Below the pieces are notes generated by a model, which had not been told where the DNA came from, did not search any database, and saw only the letters and a list, made by a program, of their open reading frames with translations. This document shows, piece after piece, positions 1 to 10,417 of a stretch of DNA of 64,000 bases. Positions within the stretch are counted from its first letter, which is position 1. Each line of letters opens with the position of its first letter. The DNA is from Certhia americana (taxonomy: Eukaryota; Chordata; Aves; Passeriformes; Certhiidae): NCBI GenBank assembly GCA_018697195.1, contig JAGMWU010000060.1:3722-67721 (forward strand). The letters run 5' to 3'. Both the position numbers and the translations under genes were made by a program.

Positions 1-2790
1 TCCGGGACTATATGCGTGTGACACAGATTCATTAGCTGAGTGTTGTGATTTCTGATTCTAGAGGGGGCCACAAAACTGCTTTGTGTAGTGAAAACGCGAG
101 GGGATTTACAGGGGGAACAGGTGTGAGGGCGTTTTTACGAAGGAATTGCTGAGCGTCATTGGATCGGCCAGACAAGGCAGAACATATTTCCCTGGGAAAG
201 CCAAGGCCCCTGGGGCCCTCAGCCAGGGCTCTGCAGCAGGGAGGGGTCAGCACTCAGCACTGCCCTGTGTCCTCCTGCCTCAGCAGGGAGGGAGGAGAGG
301 CTCCAGGTGGGACAGGGCCAGAGAGGGAGCAGAGGAGCTGGAGAGGGGCAGGAGAAAGGCCAAGGGACCTTCCCCTTGTCACCAGGGCACCAGTGGGGAA
401 CAGAAGGGACACCTGGAGGGCAAAGGGAGGGGAGGAGTGGAGGGTTTGGGGCAAAATCTGAGCTCAGCTACAGGGAAATAAGCAGGGAGTATTCTGGAGG
501 GAAAAGCTGAGGTGATGAGTTCACCCACCTTGGCACAAGTTGTGTTTGCACAAAGTGGGACCAGAGGGGAAGGTCAATCCAAAGCCAACCCTGCTCAAGC
601 TCTAAATCCCAGGATAAATTCTATAAGCTGCCCACTGAGGGATTAAAAATACCTAAGAATGAAACAAAGAGCATTAAGGAGATTCCCGGGAATCCCATTA
701 CCTTGTTGTCATAGAATTCCTAACAGAGTTTTGAGCTATTGATGACAAACAGTGCATTTCTTTATCTGGATTATTCACTGTGTGAGATTTGGGGTTTATT
801 TGGGTTTTAAAGCCCCCATGGTGGCCCTGACACTGCTCAGGAGCTGGCAGGAAAAGCAGAGTCAGAACTCCTGGCAGGCACAGGGAGTTTTCCCCCAGAG
901 TGGATTGTGGAGGAATTGTCTGGGACCTGGATTGTTCCCTCTGGGTGGTGCTAGATGCTGTGATTTGTATAATTCCAGACATTTGACTCCCAAAACTTCC
1001 CAGCCCAGGGGTTTGAGCTGACAGGGCAGCACAAAGATTGTTCTCTGTGAGGTGCCCAGATTTGGGCTTCCCTGTCAGCTTTGCTAGATCCAGTGAATTG
1101 CAGCCATGGCCCCAAATTCCCTGCTCAGTTCCCACTGCAGTAACCTCCCAGTGCCTCCTGGAGTGTGGCTATTCCCACACAGAGCTGCTGCTTGAACCTG
1201 GCTGTGTCAGGAACAGGCAGAGCTTCCAAGGCAGCCCAGGGACAGGGACAGGTTTATATTGCAAATTATTTCCTATTTATAATGTTCATCCCCTTGGCCC
1301 TACCCATGTCCCTGGGAGGGGCACTTGACAGAGTTCCCTGGAATTCAGCTGATTCCACCCCCCTGAGCTCAGGCTCTAATTGATATTTTAAAGCAGGGGA
1401 AGATGGCAGCCAGACACGCTCCTGGCCCATGCTGAGGCAGATCCTGTGCCCAGCTGAGGACATCTCTCCCTGCAGAAACTCAGCTCCTTCCAGAGCCTCA
1501 GCAGTGACCCCTGCAAGCTCTTTTCCCTCAGGAAAGGGATGCACATCCCTGCCTTGAGCACACCTCCTCCAGCAGGAGCCACCTGCAAAAGCTTTCCATG
1601 GCTTCTGCACTTGCAGCTGGCTCCCCAAAAAACTCCAAACTTCATCTGAACAAACCTTCATCCCACTCCAACCTGTGATTTTATGGAATCTCCCAGGGCT
1701 ATGGCTTGGCAGTTAATTTCTGGGAGGGAAGGGGTTCAGGGTGGCCAGGACACACCTGGCTGCAGTGTGGGAGCTCTGGGAGGTCAGGACCAGGCACTGC
1801 TGTCTGAGCCCTTATGCAAACAGCCCGTGCTGCCATTCCCAGGTAATTCCAGCTGTTCCTTGGGGTTCCTTTGGGCTGCAGCATTCCCCCTGGGCCTGTT
1901 CAAGGCAGCCCCTGGCCCAGGAGCCCCGGGCAGCCCTCGGGCCGTGTCCGTGCCAGCGCTGCCCACCCCAGTGCCCATCCCCTGGAGCCGTGTTGGACAC
2001 GCTGCGTGCCACGGGCAGGACACTGCAGGCTCAACTCCTCCCCTGCACATCCCAAGGGCAAGAGGGGCAGCTTGCCTTTTGGGGGCTTCTGGCCGCCTCC
2101 TGCCCCGCCTTCCCAGCCCACTGGGACACCCAGGAACACCAAGGAGCATTGCTGGCAGAGAGCAGGACACACCAAGGCCTCTGCTGCAGCTCTGGGCTAA
2201 CAAAGCAGCCCCAGCCTCATCAGCTGCTGTCACTTTGGCCTGACAACACTCACCTGCTGGAAACTGCCCTCTGCAACTCTCCAGAAGAACTTGGGCCATG
2301 GAGCAAGGGCAGCCTCAGGAATTGTCTGGCTCATCTGTCCCTGCCAAGGAACATTACACGAACAAATTTACAGCTGTTGGGAAAATCCTGGAAAGGGCAG
2401 GAAAATCAGGGTTATGGGAAAGGTTTGGTGCTGTCACCTTGGCTGCCAGCCAGTTCTGCCTTACAGCCACTGCAGGAGCAGGTGTGTAAAGCAGCATTAG
2501 CAGCAGAGATAGGAGCTTGCATTTGTACAGGAATTCCCTTTCTGCAGCCACTCCCATCCCAGCAGGGCCTACCTGTCGCCCTGAGATTGCTCAGGTGCTT
2601 GGAGCAGGGTGCTGAGGGCTAAGATTGTCCATTCTGGCCGAGCTGATCTAATCCTTTGACTCGATGAGCCTTAGGGCTCGTTGTGACTGCAAATCTCCTG
2701 TTGCTCTGGAAATAAGAGTTTTTCACTGGCTTTCAAAGGCCAGAGGTTTTTCATTGGGGACCTGCGAGAAGTACGGAGAAAGGGGAGAGG
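1..2790. other. No recognisable gene
   Basis: Moderately GC-rich sequence with many CAG/CTG-rich words. The open frames on both strands show no recognisable domain, no consistent splice pattern and no repeat family I know. It could be intron or flank of a gene lying to the left, but nothing visible proves it. Confidence 0.5.
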
Positions 2791-4100
2791 AAGAAGAAAG
2801 GTCAGGTCTCGGCAGGCAGAAGTGTCAGATGAGCCCCCGAGCGGGACCGAGCCCCTGTGGGGGCCCCATCCCCATGCCGAACAGAGCCGGAGCAAGGAGG
2901 CGGCAGCGCGGCCCTGGGCCAGAGCAGCCTGTCCCACGCGGCCGGTCCCGGCAGCGGTGCTGCAGCGCCGCTCCGTTCGGACGGGGTCGTGGCGTGTCGG
3001 AGCGGCCGGGCTTTGCGGACTCGAGAGAGGGAAAGCGGCGGTGGCTGTGAACAGGGGGTAGCGGGGGCCGGAGGCGCGCACCAGGGGGGACTGCGGGAGG
3101 GGCGGGACGGGAGCGCGCACCGGGACATGGGGGCTGCGGGGTGACGGTACGGGAGCGCGCACCGGGGGATGGACTGGCGTGGGGGGACGGTGACTGGAGC
3201 GCGCACCAGGGGGGGACTCTGCGGGAGGGACGGGATGGGAGCGCGCCCGGGGGGGTGGGGTGGGGGGGGGGGGACTGCTGTGAGGGGACGGACGGGAGCG
3301 CGCAACACCCGGGGGGTGCTTTCTTTGCTGCTTCTCCTCGCCACCGCACGTGTAGGAGGGCGGCGCCGAGAGAGCGGCGGTCCTCGGGCGTCCCGGCGCC
3401 GCACCCGCTCCCAGCCGCGATCCAGTCTCTGCTTCGGGAACACGCCGCCCTCCTGGCGGGCCGGGACCGGCACAGCCCGCTCCTCACGCCCCAGAGGCAC
3501 CGTACGCCGAGCCCCCTGCGAGACCCCAGTGAAGTACGAAAGCCGTGGCAGCATCCACTCGCCCCAGCACCCGTCCCGGAGCGGCTCTTCCAGCCCACGG
3601 CGATACCGGCCCTATCCCACCAACCCAATCCCATCCGCCCTCGGTGCACCGCACCCCGCCCGCCAAGCATCAGCTTCTGCGGTTCTGCCCACAACAGACA
3701 CCGGGCGGGGAAACCAGGACCGCGACGCCCGGGCCCTATCCCGATCCCGGCTCACCCGAGCTCCTGGATTCCGTGCAGGGCAGGGAACAGCGCCCAAACC
3801 AGGGCTCCGTCACAGCGCTCCGAGCGGCCGGTCCCTCGCATCCCGGATAGCAGCATCCACCGCAGAGAGCGGAGCCGGGCGCGGATCCGCCTGCATTTAC
3901 GGGGGGCGTGGCGGGCGGGGCGGGGCCAGCACGGGTGTGTGGGGCGGGGCCATCACAGTGTGTATGTGGCGGGGCCAGCACAGTGTGTGTGGGGCGCCCA
4001 GCGCGGCTGCGCGGGCGGGGCGGGGTGGATTTTAAACCGGGGGGAGAAACAGGCTGGAGCTATTTGCTCCTCGGCGCTTCGGGCGGAGGCTGCGCCGGGC
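2790..4100. promoter_or_regulatory. CpG island (left)
   Basis: CpG dinucleotides are dense here (many GCGC, CGGG and GCGCGC words), in contrast to the CpG-poor flank before 2,700. Its right end runs into the plus-strand promoter-like cassette at 3,997. Long frames across it on both strands are proline/arginine/glycine-rich with no domain and are composition artefacts. Confidence 0.6.
3070..3310 (+). repeat. G-rich minisatellite, GAGCGCGCACC units
   Basis: A core GGAGCGCGCACC(G/A)GGGG recurs about every 40-55 bases (near 3,075, 3,112, 3,152, 3,197, 3,238 and 3,295), separated by G-rich spacers including uninterrupted G runs near 3,250-3,273. The purine-rich strand could form quadruplexes (inference). 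Confidence 0.75.
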
Positions 4101-4759
4101 CGCCTCCGTTCTCTTTTTCTCTGCGTTTCTTTTCTTCTGCGAGTTTTTTCTGTCTCTGTGCTTTTTTCCTCTACACCTCTCCTTTCTCCCCTCCCATTCT
4201 CCCCTTCCCCACCCCCTCTTCCCTCCCCCCCTCCTACTCCCCTCCTCCTACCCCCCCCCTCCTCTCCCCCCTAGCCCTCCGCCTCCCTCCCCCCGGGGAC
4301 CGGCGCCCCCCCGCCCTCCCTATCTTTACACATTCCAATCCTAACCTTACTTCTCTATCCTGTTCCTCATCCTTCCTCCCCCCCAAACCCGCTCCGCTTC
4401 CCCCCCACCCTGCCTTCAATCCTCAGCTGCTCATTCCTCACCAACTCCTGGTCCTCCTTCCCCTCGTCCCCGTGACAGCTTTTTCCCTCCACACCTGCTT
4501 CACTTTCCCAACCTCCTTCAAATCCTGTCTCTCCTTCCTCCACCTGCTTCCCCCCCAGCGCCTTCCCCGCTGTCCATCACCTCCCGACGCTCTCTCCGCC
4601 TGCCCTCCTGTCCTTGTTACCCCCCCCGACCCCCCCTCTCTGCCCCCTATTCCCGTTTCCATCCCCTGCTCTCCTTCTTTCCCCGCAGCCGCGGTCGGGG
4701 TACGGATAATAAAGCCCAGAGGTCCGGAGCCGGCGCCCTCGTGGATCCCCACACGGGGC
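3900..4759 (+). promoter_or_regulatory. Promoter-like cassette A
   Basis: Three GGGGCGGGGCCAGCAC-type GC-box repeats (about 3,905-3,990) precede a TTTTAAA box at 4,030 and GCTATTTGCTC at 4,059. A 570-bp polypyrimidine stretch follows, ending in a splice-acceptor-like TTTCCCCGCAG at about 4,687, then AATAAAGCCC at 4,708. TATA-like box followed by a polyadenylation signal resembles an LTR or a very short transcription unit. I see no convincing reading frame. Function is inferred only from motif order and its repetition in cassette B. Confidence 0.5.
4111..4680 (+). repeat. Polypyrimidine tract (plus strand)
   Basis: Almost only C and T for over 550 bases, with mixed CCCTCC, TTCTCC and CCCCCC words, not a simple tandem repeat. 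Such mirror-like pyrimidine tracts can adopt triplex (H-DNA) structures (known property). The frames running through it are Pro/Ser/Leu-rich composition artefacts. Confidence 0.8.
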
Positions 4760-4849
4760 TGGAACCTCTCTGGTCGGGTCGCCCCATTCCGTTCCACACA
4801 CCGCACCCCCCGACACCTCGCCGGGGCTCCGGCTTCCAACTAACACTGT

Positions 4850-5680
4850 GAGGGCTGGGAGGGCTCGGGGGGTCAGGGAGGGCGGGGTGGGGGGTGTGGG
4901 TAGGTTAGGGGTTGCCCCTCCTTATGAGGGGGTCCTGGGTGGGGAGGGGGGGGTTAGGGAAGGGCCCCCCTCCGTAGTAGGGGCCCCTGGGGGGGGATTT
5001 TCAGGGTGGGCCCCCTCCGGAGGGGGGTGTCCGGGGAGGGGGACGTGGGCGGAGGGGGCTTCCCCCTCCAGTCCCCGCCCCCTTCTCCGGACCCTCCCTC
5101 CGGACGGGCCCCGCCCCGACCGCCCTCCCCGGGACCCACTCCTCCGGACCGGGGCCCGGGGGGGGGAGGGAGGGGCCGGTGTGGGTGTGGGGGCATGAGG
5201 GGAGGGGCCGTCGTATTGTCTGGCGATTTTTATGTGTGTTCACGCTGCAGAGTGACGTGACCCATTCTGCTTCCCCCCGCCACCCCAACCCCGCCCCCCT
5301 CCTCCCCCCCGGCCCCGGTCCTGAGGAGGGGGTCCCCGGGGAGGGGTGGCGGGGCGGACTCCCATCCGTAGGGAGGGTCCGAGCTGAGGGGCGGGGACTG
5401 GAGGTGGGAAAGGGCACCCCTCTGCCCCGCCCCCTACCCGCGGACCCCCTCCTCCGTAGGGGGCCCACCACCTGACCCCCCCCCCCAGGGACCCCCTCCT
5501 CCGGAGGGGGACCTCCTAACCCCCCCTCTCCCAACCCAGTGCCCCCTCCTAATGAGGGGCCCCCCCCGACACCCCACCCTAACTACCACACCTCTCCCAC
5601 CAGGAACCCCCTCCTAAGGCGTGGGACCCACCCCCAACCGTATCCCCCCCACCCCGGACCCTCTCCTAAGGAGAGACTCC
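4850..5680. repeat. Array of short C/G palindromes
   Basis: Around twelve short palindromes of the form CCCCCTCC-N-GGAGGGGG recur every 40-80 bases: for example CCCCTCCTTATGAGGGG near 4,914, CCCCCTCCGGAGGGGGG near 5,010, CCCCCTCCTCCGGAGGGGG near 5,490, CCCCTCCTAATGAGGGG near 5,543 and CTCTCCTAAGGAGAG near 5,660. Loop bases vary (TTA, TAGTA, CCGG, TAA) while stems stay complementary, so the hairpin itself seems maintained or re-created. Confidence 0.75.
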
Positions 5681-5874
5681 CCCCAGTGTGGGTGTGGGAA
5701 GCCGAGCCCAAGCGGTGTCCCATGTGTTCACCCACGCGTGAACTGCATGGTGGACACCGCCTAGCCGGTCCTGCGCCCCGTGTGGGGACCCCAGCGAGGG
5801 CGGTGGACACTCGGCTCGCCCTTCTGAGGGCTTTATTCTCTCCTGTGCCCCCAACCCCGCGGCTGCGGGCAAAT

Positions 5875-6765
5875 AGGAAAGGGGAGAAGAGAGGAGGGAG
5901 AATCAGGGATTAGAAGGGAGAAAGAGAGAAGGGATGCTAGGGGATGAGAAGGGAGAAAGAGGAATGAGAGCAGGGGATGAGAAGGTGAGGAAGAGAGGAG
6001 GGAGAGCAGGGGATGAGAAGTAGAAGAGAGGAATGAGATAGCAGGGGATGGAGAAGGGAAAGCATAGATCAGGATTGAGAAAGGGAGAAGAGGAGGAGGG
6101 ATAGCCAGAGGGATGAGAAGGATAAGATCAGGAGGGACAGCAGGGGATGATAAGGGAGAAGAGAGGAGGGATCGCAAGGGATGAAAAATCGGAAGGGAGA
6201 GCAGGTCGGGTGTGCAGGGAAGCGGACGGCGGGAAAGGACGGGCGGGGGGAATAGGGAGGGTGGAATAGGAGGGAGAGAGGGGGGAGTAGAAGGGGTCAG
6301 AGCGCGGGGTAGGACAGGAAGAGGAATTACATGGGGGTTCAGTTTTTGAGGGGACAGGAGGGAAGGTCTGGGGGAGAAGAACGTGAGTACGGATGAGGAA
6401 GGAGGGAACAGAGAGGTGGATAGGTGGGGAGGCTGAAAGGGAGGAAAAGGGGACGGCTTTTGAGAAGAGGGAAAATGGGAGGAAAGGGAAAGAAGAATGG
6501 GATCTAAGGGAAAGGAGGAGGGGGATAGAGGTGGATAGGAGGAGGGAAAAACAGTGCGCTTTGAGGAGAGGGAAAGGGAGAAAAAGGGTAAAAGATGGAA
6601 TACGGCGAAGAAGAGGACGAAAAGAGAGTGGGACACGAGGGGAGGGGGGAAAAAGGGGAGAACAGGGGCGGCTTTGAGGAGCGGGAAAGGGAGAAAAGGA
6701 AGAGAAAGAAGGGGGATACGGGGAGGAGGAAGGAGGGATAGAGAGGGGGAGGCCGAAGTCTCTCC
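5875..6765 (-). repeat. Polypyrimidine tract (purine on plus strand)
   Basis: On the plus strand it is A/G-only for long runs, with recurring GGGATGAGAAGGGAGAAGAGAG-like motifs of about 30-35 bases between 5,900 and 6,190. It is the counterpart of the tract at 4,111-4,680 but about 300 bases longer, probably by tandem expansion of that motif. Confidence 0.8.
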
Positions 6766-6925
6766 TGTCCCGCGCTGCGGGGCCGCAAACGGAGCCCCGG
6801 TCCGCACCGTGCTCAGCCTGAGCAAATGGCCGCCGAGCCCATTTCCGGGGTTTAAATCCCCTCGGTCCCGCCCCGCGCAGCCGCACTGGGGTCCCGCGCA
6901 CCTGAGCCGGACCGGGCCCCGCCCC

Positions 6926-7057
6926 CGGTACCGCCCGGTACCGCCCCTGAAGCCCCGCCCCGGTACCACCCGGTACAGCCCCCGGTACCGCCCGGTACCG
7001 CCCCGGTACCCCGGCCCCGGTACCACCTGGCACCTCTCGCAGCCCCGGCCCGGTACC
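6926..7057. repeat. GGTACCGCCC tandem array
   Basis: Eight GGTACC hexamers lie within about 130 bases, mostly inside a CGGTACCGCC decamer-type unit with spacers. It lies immediately outside the promoter-like boxes of cassette B, in the position of the GC-box repeats of cassette A, but its sequence is unrelated to those. Confidence 0.8.
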
Positions 7058-7399
7058 GCCCTGCCCCGCCTGCGGCAGCGGCCATCGCTGGCGGCCCCGC
7101 CCCTCTCCCCGGGCCGAACCGGGACCGCTCCGCCCTGCGCGGGGCCCGGGGCACTGAGGCGGGGCCGGCAATGGCACCGGGGGTTCTGCCTCGGGTGCTG
7201 TCGGTGTCGGCTGCGGGTCCCGGGCGGTGCCGCCTCCCCCAGGGCGGGCGGGCTGTGGCTCTCGGGCCCGGAGCACCGGGGCGGCATTGGGGCCGGCATC
7301 GGCACCCGGATCGCGGCGGGCGGCTAGCCGCACTGACAGGGAATCGCTTTGCCGGCGTAGGCAGAGAATGCTTTAGGACAAAAGTCAAAACACAAGCAT

Positions 7400-9660
7400 A
7401 AGGGATCTGAGGGGAGAGGAGAGATTCTGATACAAATGCTAAATACATTGGGAAAAATAAATCCACGCAACAGCTCCTTTCCTCTCCCAGACTGGCTGAT
7501 TCCAACTGCTGCAGTTTTTCAAGCTGTGGATTTTCACCTGCCGGGAGCTAAGCACGATGGAAACCAATGGGAAAACTCTCTGGATCAGAGAGTGGAGTCT
7601 CTCAGTAGGTGTCCCAAAGGTCTACAAGAGCCTGGCAGCTCTGGATGGGATTTGGAGAGTCCCAGCACAGCCCCTCTGTAGAGTTCCTCTGGAGCTGAAC
7701 ACTTGCCAGCGTCCCTGACCAGGGTTTGGGGGGTTCCCAGCACAGGCTCCGGGCACATCCCGCCCCTTCTTCAAGTGCCCTGGAACCAGGATGATTTTTT
7801 GGGGCTGGGAGGACCCAAAGCCAGCAGAACTGCCACTTTGAAGGGGGAGGGGGGGTGGGGATCTCTCCTCTTTCTTCCTCAGCAAATTCCCACTGTCAAA
7901 ACACAGCCTGAGGCTCAGCTCCCCCTCCCCTCAATCTCTCCAAGGAATTGGGCTTGGATTCCCCAATCCAGCAGGGCAGAAATGCTGTTGTCCTAATACC
8001 CTAATTGCAGTAATTGCTTAAGAAATAATTGAAAGAAATTAAAGGAATGAAGAGAAATTAAAGAAGAGCTGCCAGCTCCAACCAAGGGATGCACAAAGCC
8101 CTTATCAATGATTTCCTTTATTTAACCAACTCAACAAAGTAATTAACAACACAGGGATACAGCAGGATCATTTTTAATGGAGTTACAGATAAACACTGCA
8201 GATTGTAAAAAGCTTTCTAAACCCAGAAACTCTTTTAAGACATATATATATATACACAAATACACAGGGCACAGCTGCAGAGAGAGTCTGGGGATTCAGG
8301 GGAAAACCCCCAAAGTTTTCAGTTTTAGCATCTTCCACTCTGTGGTCGTTGACAGCAAACACGGCTTCAGCCTCAGGGAGACACGGAGAGTCAGAGATTT
8401 TACAGATCCCAGTCCCACTTCAGCCTTTCAGCAGGTACAGTCTGCAGGGAGAGGGAAGAAAATGGGTCAGAACGGCCAGCCTACTTTGAGAAAATCATCA
8501 TTCATAAAGCACTAAGTAAAGAGCTGTAAGACCTTCCCCTAAGGTTCATTTCCCTGTGGACTGAGGGCTCTAAGTGGAAGCACAGGCTGGACGTGCCATG
8601 GACAGACCATGGAAACCCCAGAAGTAAAATCATCTGAACAAGAAGAAGGCCGTGAAAAAGAAACTGAACTAAAGGCGGCTAAAAGCGGTCCCTGCTGGGG
8701 ACTCATGAACACAACTGGCTCCAAAAGAGGCAGGATCCATGCCATCCTCACCAGCCCATCTGGCCAAGGTCGGAGTCCTCTGCCCACTGAGGAGGACACA
8801 GCAACCAGCAGGGACCTTTCTGCCAGTCTGCAGCACGGGCTCCCTCCCTCCAGCTGCCGGCAACTGCTGCCACTCGGGGAACACCGCCTTAGTCCTGGGC
8901 TGGCCACAGGAGAGGCACAAGGAATATCGTGCCTAAAGCATTCCCTCGGGAACGTGGAGCTTCCCTCGAGCGTTTCATTTCTTTAGGCCAAATATTCTCC
9001 CCAGTGCTCGGCGAGCTAGAAAGAAAAAAAAAAGGGAAAACGAGGTAGACCGATTAATCCTGACATAGTAAGGGCTGCTTATCCCAACCCACTTCCAGGC
9101 GAAAAACCCTTTCTGCCACGCTAACAAATCCATTTGATCCACTGTCTGAACTGCAGAGTAACTCTTTAAATACTCTGTCAAGAATCACAGGGGCACGAGG
9201 CTTGGAGTTCTCAGGACGAGCTGCTCAGCTTGGCTACTTCAAGGACTTTCCCACCCGGGGAACCAGCTAGAAACAGCACATTTGCTTGCTAGAGATGCGA
9301 TCTAAAACTGCTCTCGGCTGCCAGCACCAGAGCTGTTTCCCGGGGGTCGCTCCCGAGTCTCAGCTGGCTCAGCCCGGACTCCAAGCAGCATATTCAGCAG
9401 CAGCTGAAATTGCCCGCGGCAAGGAAGCCCTGCCCAGCAAACCCCCGGCGCGTCCCCCGCCCTGCCCCTCTCACCGTGCGGACACAGAGAGCAGCTGCCG
9501 GCAGGGGATGATGGCTCAGGCAGCTCCGCCACGGTTCTCTCCCGGTGCATTTGCAATTGTGTCCCTGCATTTGCCCGGCCGAGAGCGCGGCCGGGAGCGG
9601 GCGGCGGGACCCCGGGAGAGATAGGCGTTTATGCCGCTGCCGGTCGGAGCCCGGCACGGG
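7400..9660. other. No confirmed gene; one strong minus-strand splice acceptor
   Basis: A T/C-rich acceptor TTCCCTCTCCCTGCAG on the minus strand would open an exon at 8,441, and AATAAA lies further along on the minus strand near 8,118. This is compatible with the last exon of an unidentified or non-coding minus-strand transcript starting in the CpG-rich 9.4-10.3 kb region, but I cannot find a preceding exon. A short TA repeat sits at 8,240-8,255. A 125-codon plus-strand frame begins at 8,609 with a good start context, but has no recognisable domain. Confidence 0.35.
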
Positions 9661-9680
9661 GCTCCCGCTCACCCAGGGCG

Positions 9681-9868
9681 CCGCTGAGCCCACAGCCCGT
9701 GTCCGCAGGCCTGGAAAAGACAAGGAAATTCGCGCCGGGCGGGCAGCGCCTGTGCCGTGGTCCCGCACAGGCAGCAGCGTAGACAGACTAGGGGTCCTTG
9801 CTTTTCCTCCGCCCTTTTGGCCGCCATGATTAGAAGGTCAGGTGTACCGAAGCGAGAGCGGCCATCTT
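9681..9868 (+). repeat. Promoter-like unit, copy 1
   Basis: Begins CCGCTGAGCCCACA, contains GCAGGCCTGGAAAAGACAAG, then CGCCCTTTTGGCCGCCATGA and ends near AGCGGCCATCTTG. The GGCCGCCAT and CGGCCATCTTG elements resemble YY1 sites (inference). It matches copy 2 in the same order. Confidence 0.7.
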
Positions 9869-9966
9869 GAGTGTGGGAAATACAGGACACTCCCCGCCCT
9901 TGCCAGAATACAGGTGTTTACACTACCGCCTGTCCCGAACCATTGAAAAATTGCACAGTCGCGGCA

Positions 9967-10150
9967 CCGCTGAGCCCACAATCCGTATTCGCAGGCTTGG
10001 AAAAGACAAGAAAAAAGTGCATTGTGGACAGTGTCAGCGTCGTGGTTTCGTGCAGACAGTCGAGTAGATGCCCATGGGTGTCCTTGACTTTTCCCGCCCT
10101 TTCGGCGGCCATCAAAGGAAGGTCGGCCGACCCGCGGCCGAGCGGCCATG
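9967..10150 (+). repeat. Promoter-like unit, copy 2
   Basis: Direct repeat of the unit at 9,681: CCGCTGAGCCCACA, then GCAGGCTTGGAAAAGACAAG, CGCCCTTTCGGCGGCCATCA and a final AGCGGCCATGCTG. Nearly equal length (184 against 188 bases), clearly diverged in between. Confidence 0.7.
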
Positions 10151-10193
10151 CTGGCAGTGCCAGCAGCCCCAACGCGGCTCCTGCCGGCTGCCG

Positions 10194-10301
10194 GCTCGGG
10201 CGGTGGCTGCAGTACCGCGCTGTGCCCACAGGGTGGCAGCACTGCCAGCTCGGGCGGTGGCTGCAGTACCGCTCTGTGCCCACACGGTGGCAGCACTGCC
10301 G
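10194..10301 (+). repeat. 54-bp tandem repeat, two copies
   Basis: Two adjacent 54-base units starting GCTCGGGCGGTGGCTGCAGT and ending GGTGGCAGCACTGCC; they differ at only a few positions. The GCCCACAGGGTGGCAGC core is loosely CTCF-like, with mismatches (inference). Confidence 0.8.
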
Positions 10302-10417
10302 CCCAGCCCCTCCTTCGGTCAGCGCGGCAGAAAAGAACGCGTCCGACCCCCTCGGTTTGTGTCAGGGCCTTTGCTGCTCCTTACACCATCCTGCCAGCAA
10401 ACAGGCTGATGTTGCAC

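Larger units (their letters stand above)
3997..6890. repeat. Large imperfect inverted repeat (two convergent cassettes)
   Basis: The right half, read on the minus strand, repeats the order of motifs of the left half. Paired elements are: CCCAGCGCGGCTGCGCGGG (3,997-4,015) with a one-mismatch copy at 6,872-6,890; TTTTAAA (4,030-4,036) with TTTAAA (6,851-6,856); GCTATTTGCTC (4,059-4,069) with GCCATTTGCTC (6,820-6,830); polypyrimidine (4,111-4,680) with the tract at 5,875-6,765; CCGCAGCCGCGG (4,684-4,695) with the copy near 5,857-5,868; AATAAAGCCC (4,708-4,717) with 5,828-5,837; CCCCACACGGGGC (4,747-4,759) with 5,775-5,787. Inner hairpin arrays also match (about 4,950-5,190 against 5,275-5,520). 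The axis lies near 5,235. Arms differ in length and by many substitutions, so this is an old duplication, not an assembly mirror. Confidence 0.8.
5775..7060 (-). promoter_or_regulatory. Promoter-like cassette B (reverse of A)
   Basis: On the minus strand: a GGTACC-rich repeat array, then the GC element at 6,872-6,890, TTTAAA at 6,851-6,856, GCCATTTGCTC at 6,820-6,830, about 890 bases of polypyrimidine, a splice-acceptor-like TATTTGCCCGCAG near 5,865, AATAAAGCCC at 5,828-5,837 and CCCCACACGGGGC at 5,775-5,787. Spacing of the box elements is within two bases of cassette A. It faces cassette A, so any transcripts would converge. Confidence 0.5.
9400..10330. promoter_or_regulatory. CpG island (middle)
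   Basis: CpG-dense segment, much richer than its flanks, containing a duplicated 185-bp unit and a tandem 54-bp repeat. It is probably a promoter region, but no transcript direction is proven from sequence. Confidence 0.55.

Noticed and set aside
3141..4843. Plus-strand frames of 377 and 311 codons
   Set aside because: GC-rich minisatellite and pyrimidine-tract translation, no recognisable domain, overlapping frames of similar length.
4945..4965. Telomere-like GGGTTAGGG word
   Set aside because: A single isolated match in a G-rich hairpin array, not a tandem telomeric repeat.
5833..7333. Minus-strand frames of 490 and 401 codons, Pro/Ser/Leu-rich
   Set aside because: They run through the polypyrimidine tract and GC-rich repeats; composition alone removes stop codons. 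No domain is seen and two overlapping frames are equally long.
8609..8986. 125-codon plus-strand frame beginning METPEVKSSEQEE
   Set aside because: Good start context and a Lys/Glu-rich opening, but the rest is low-information, no domain or splice partner is visible, and I cannot support it as a gene.
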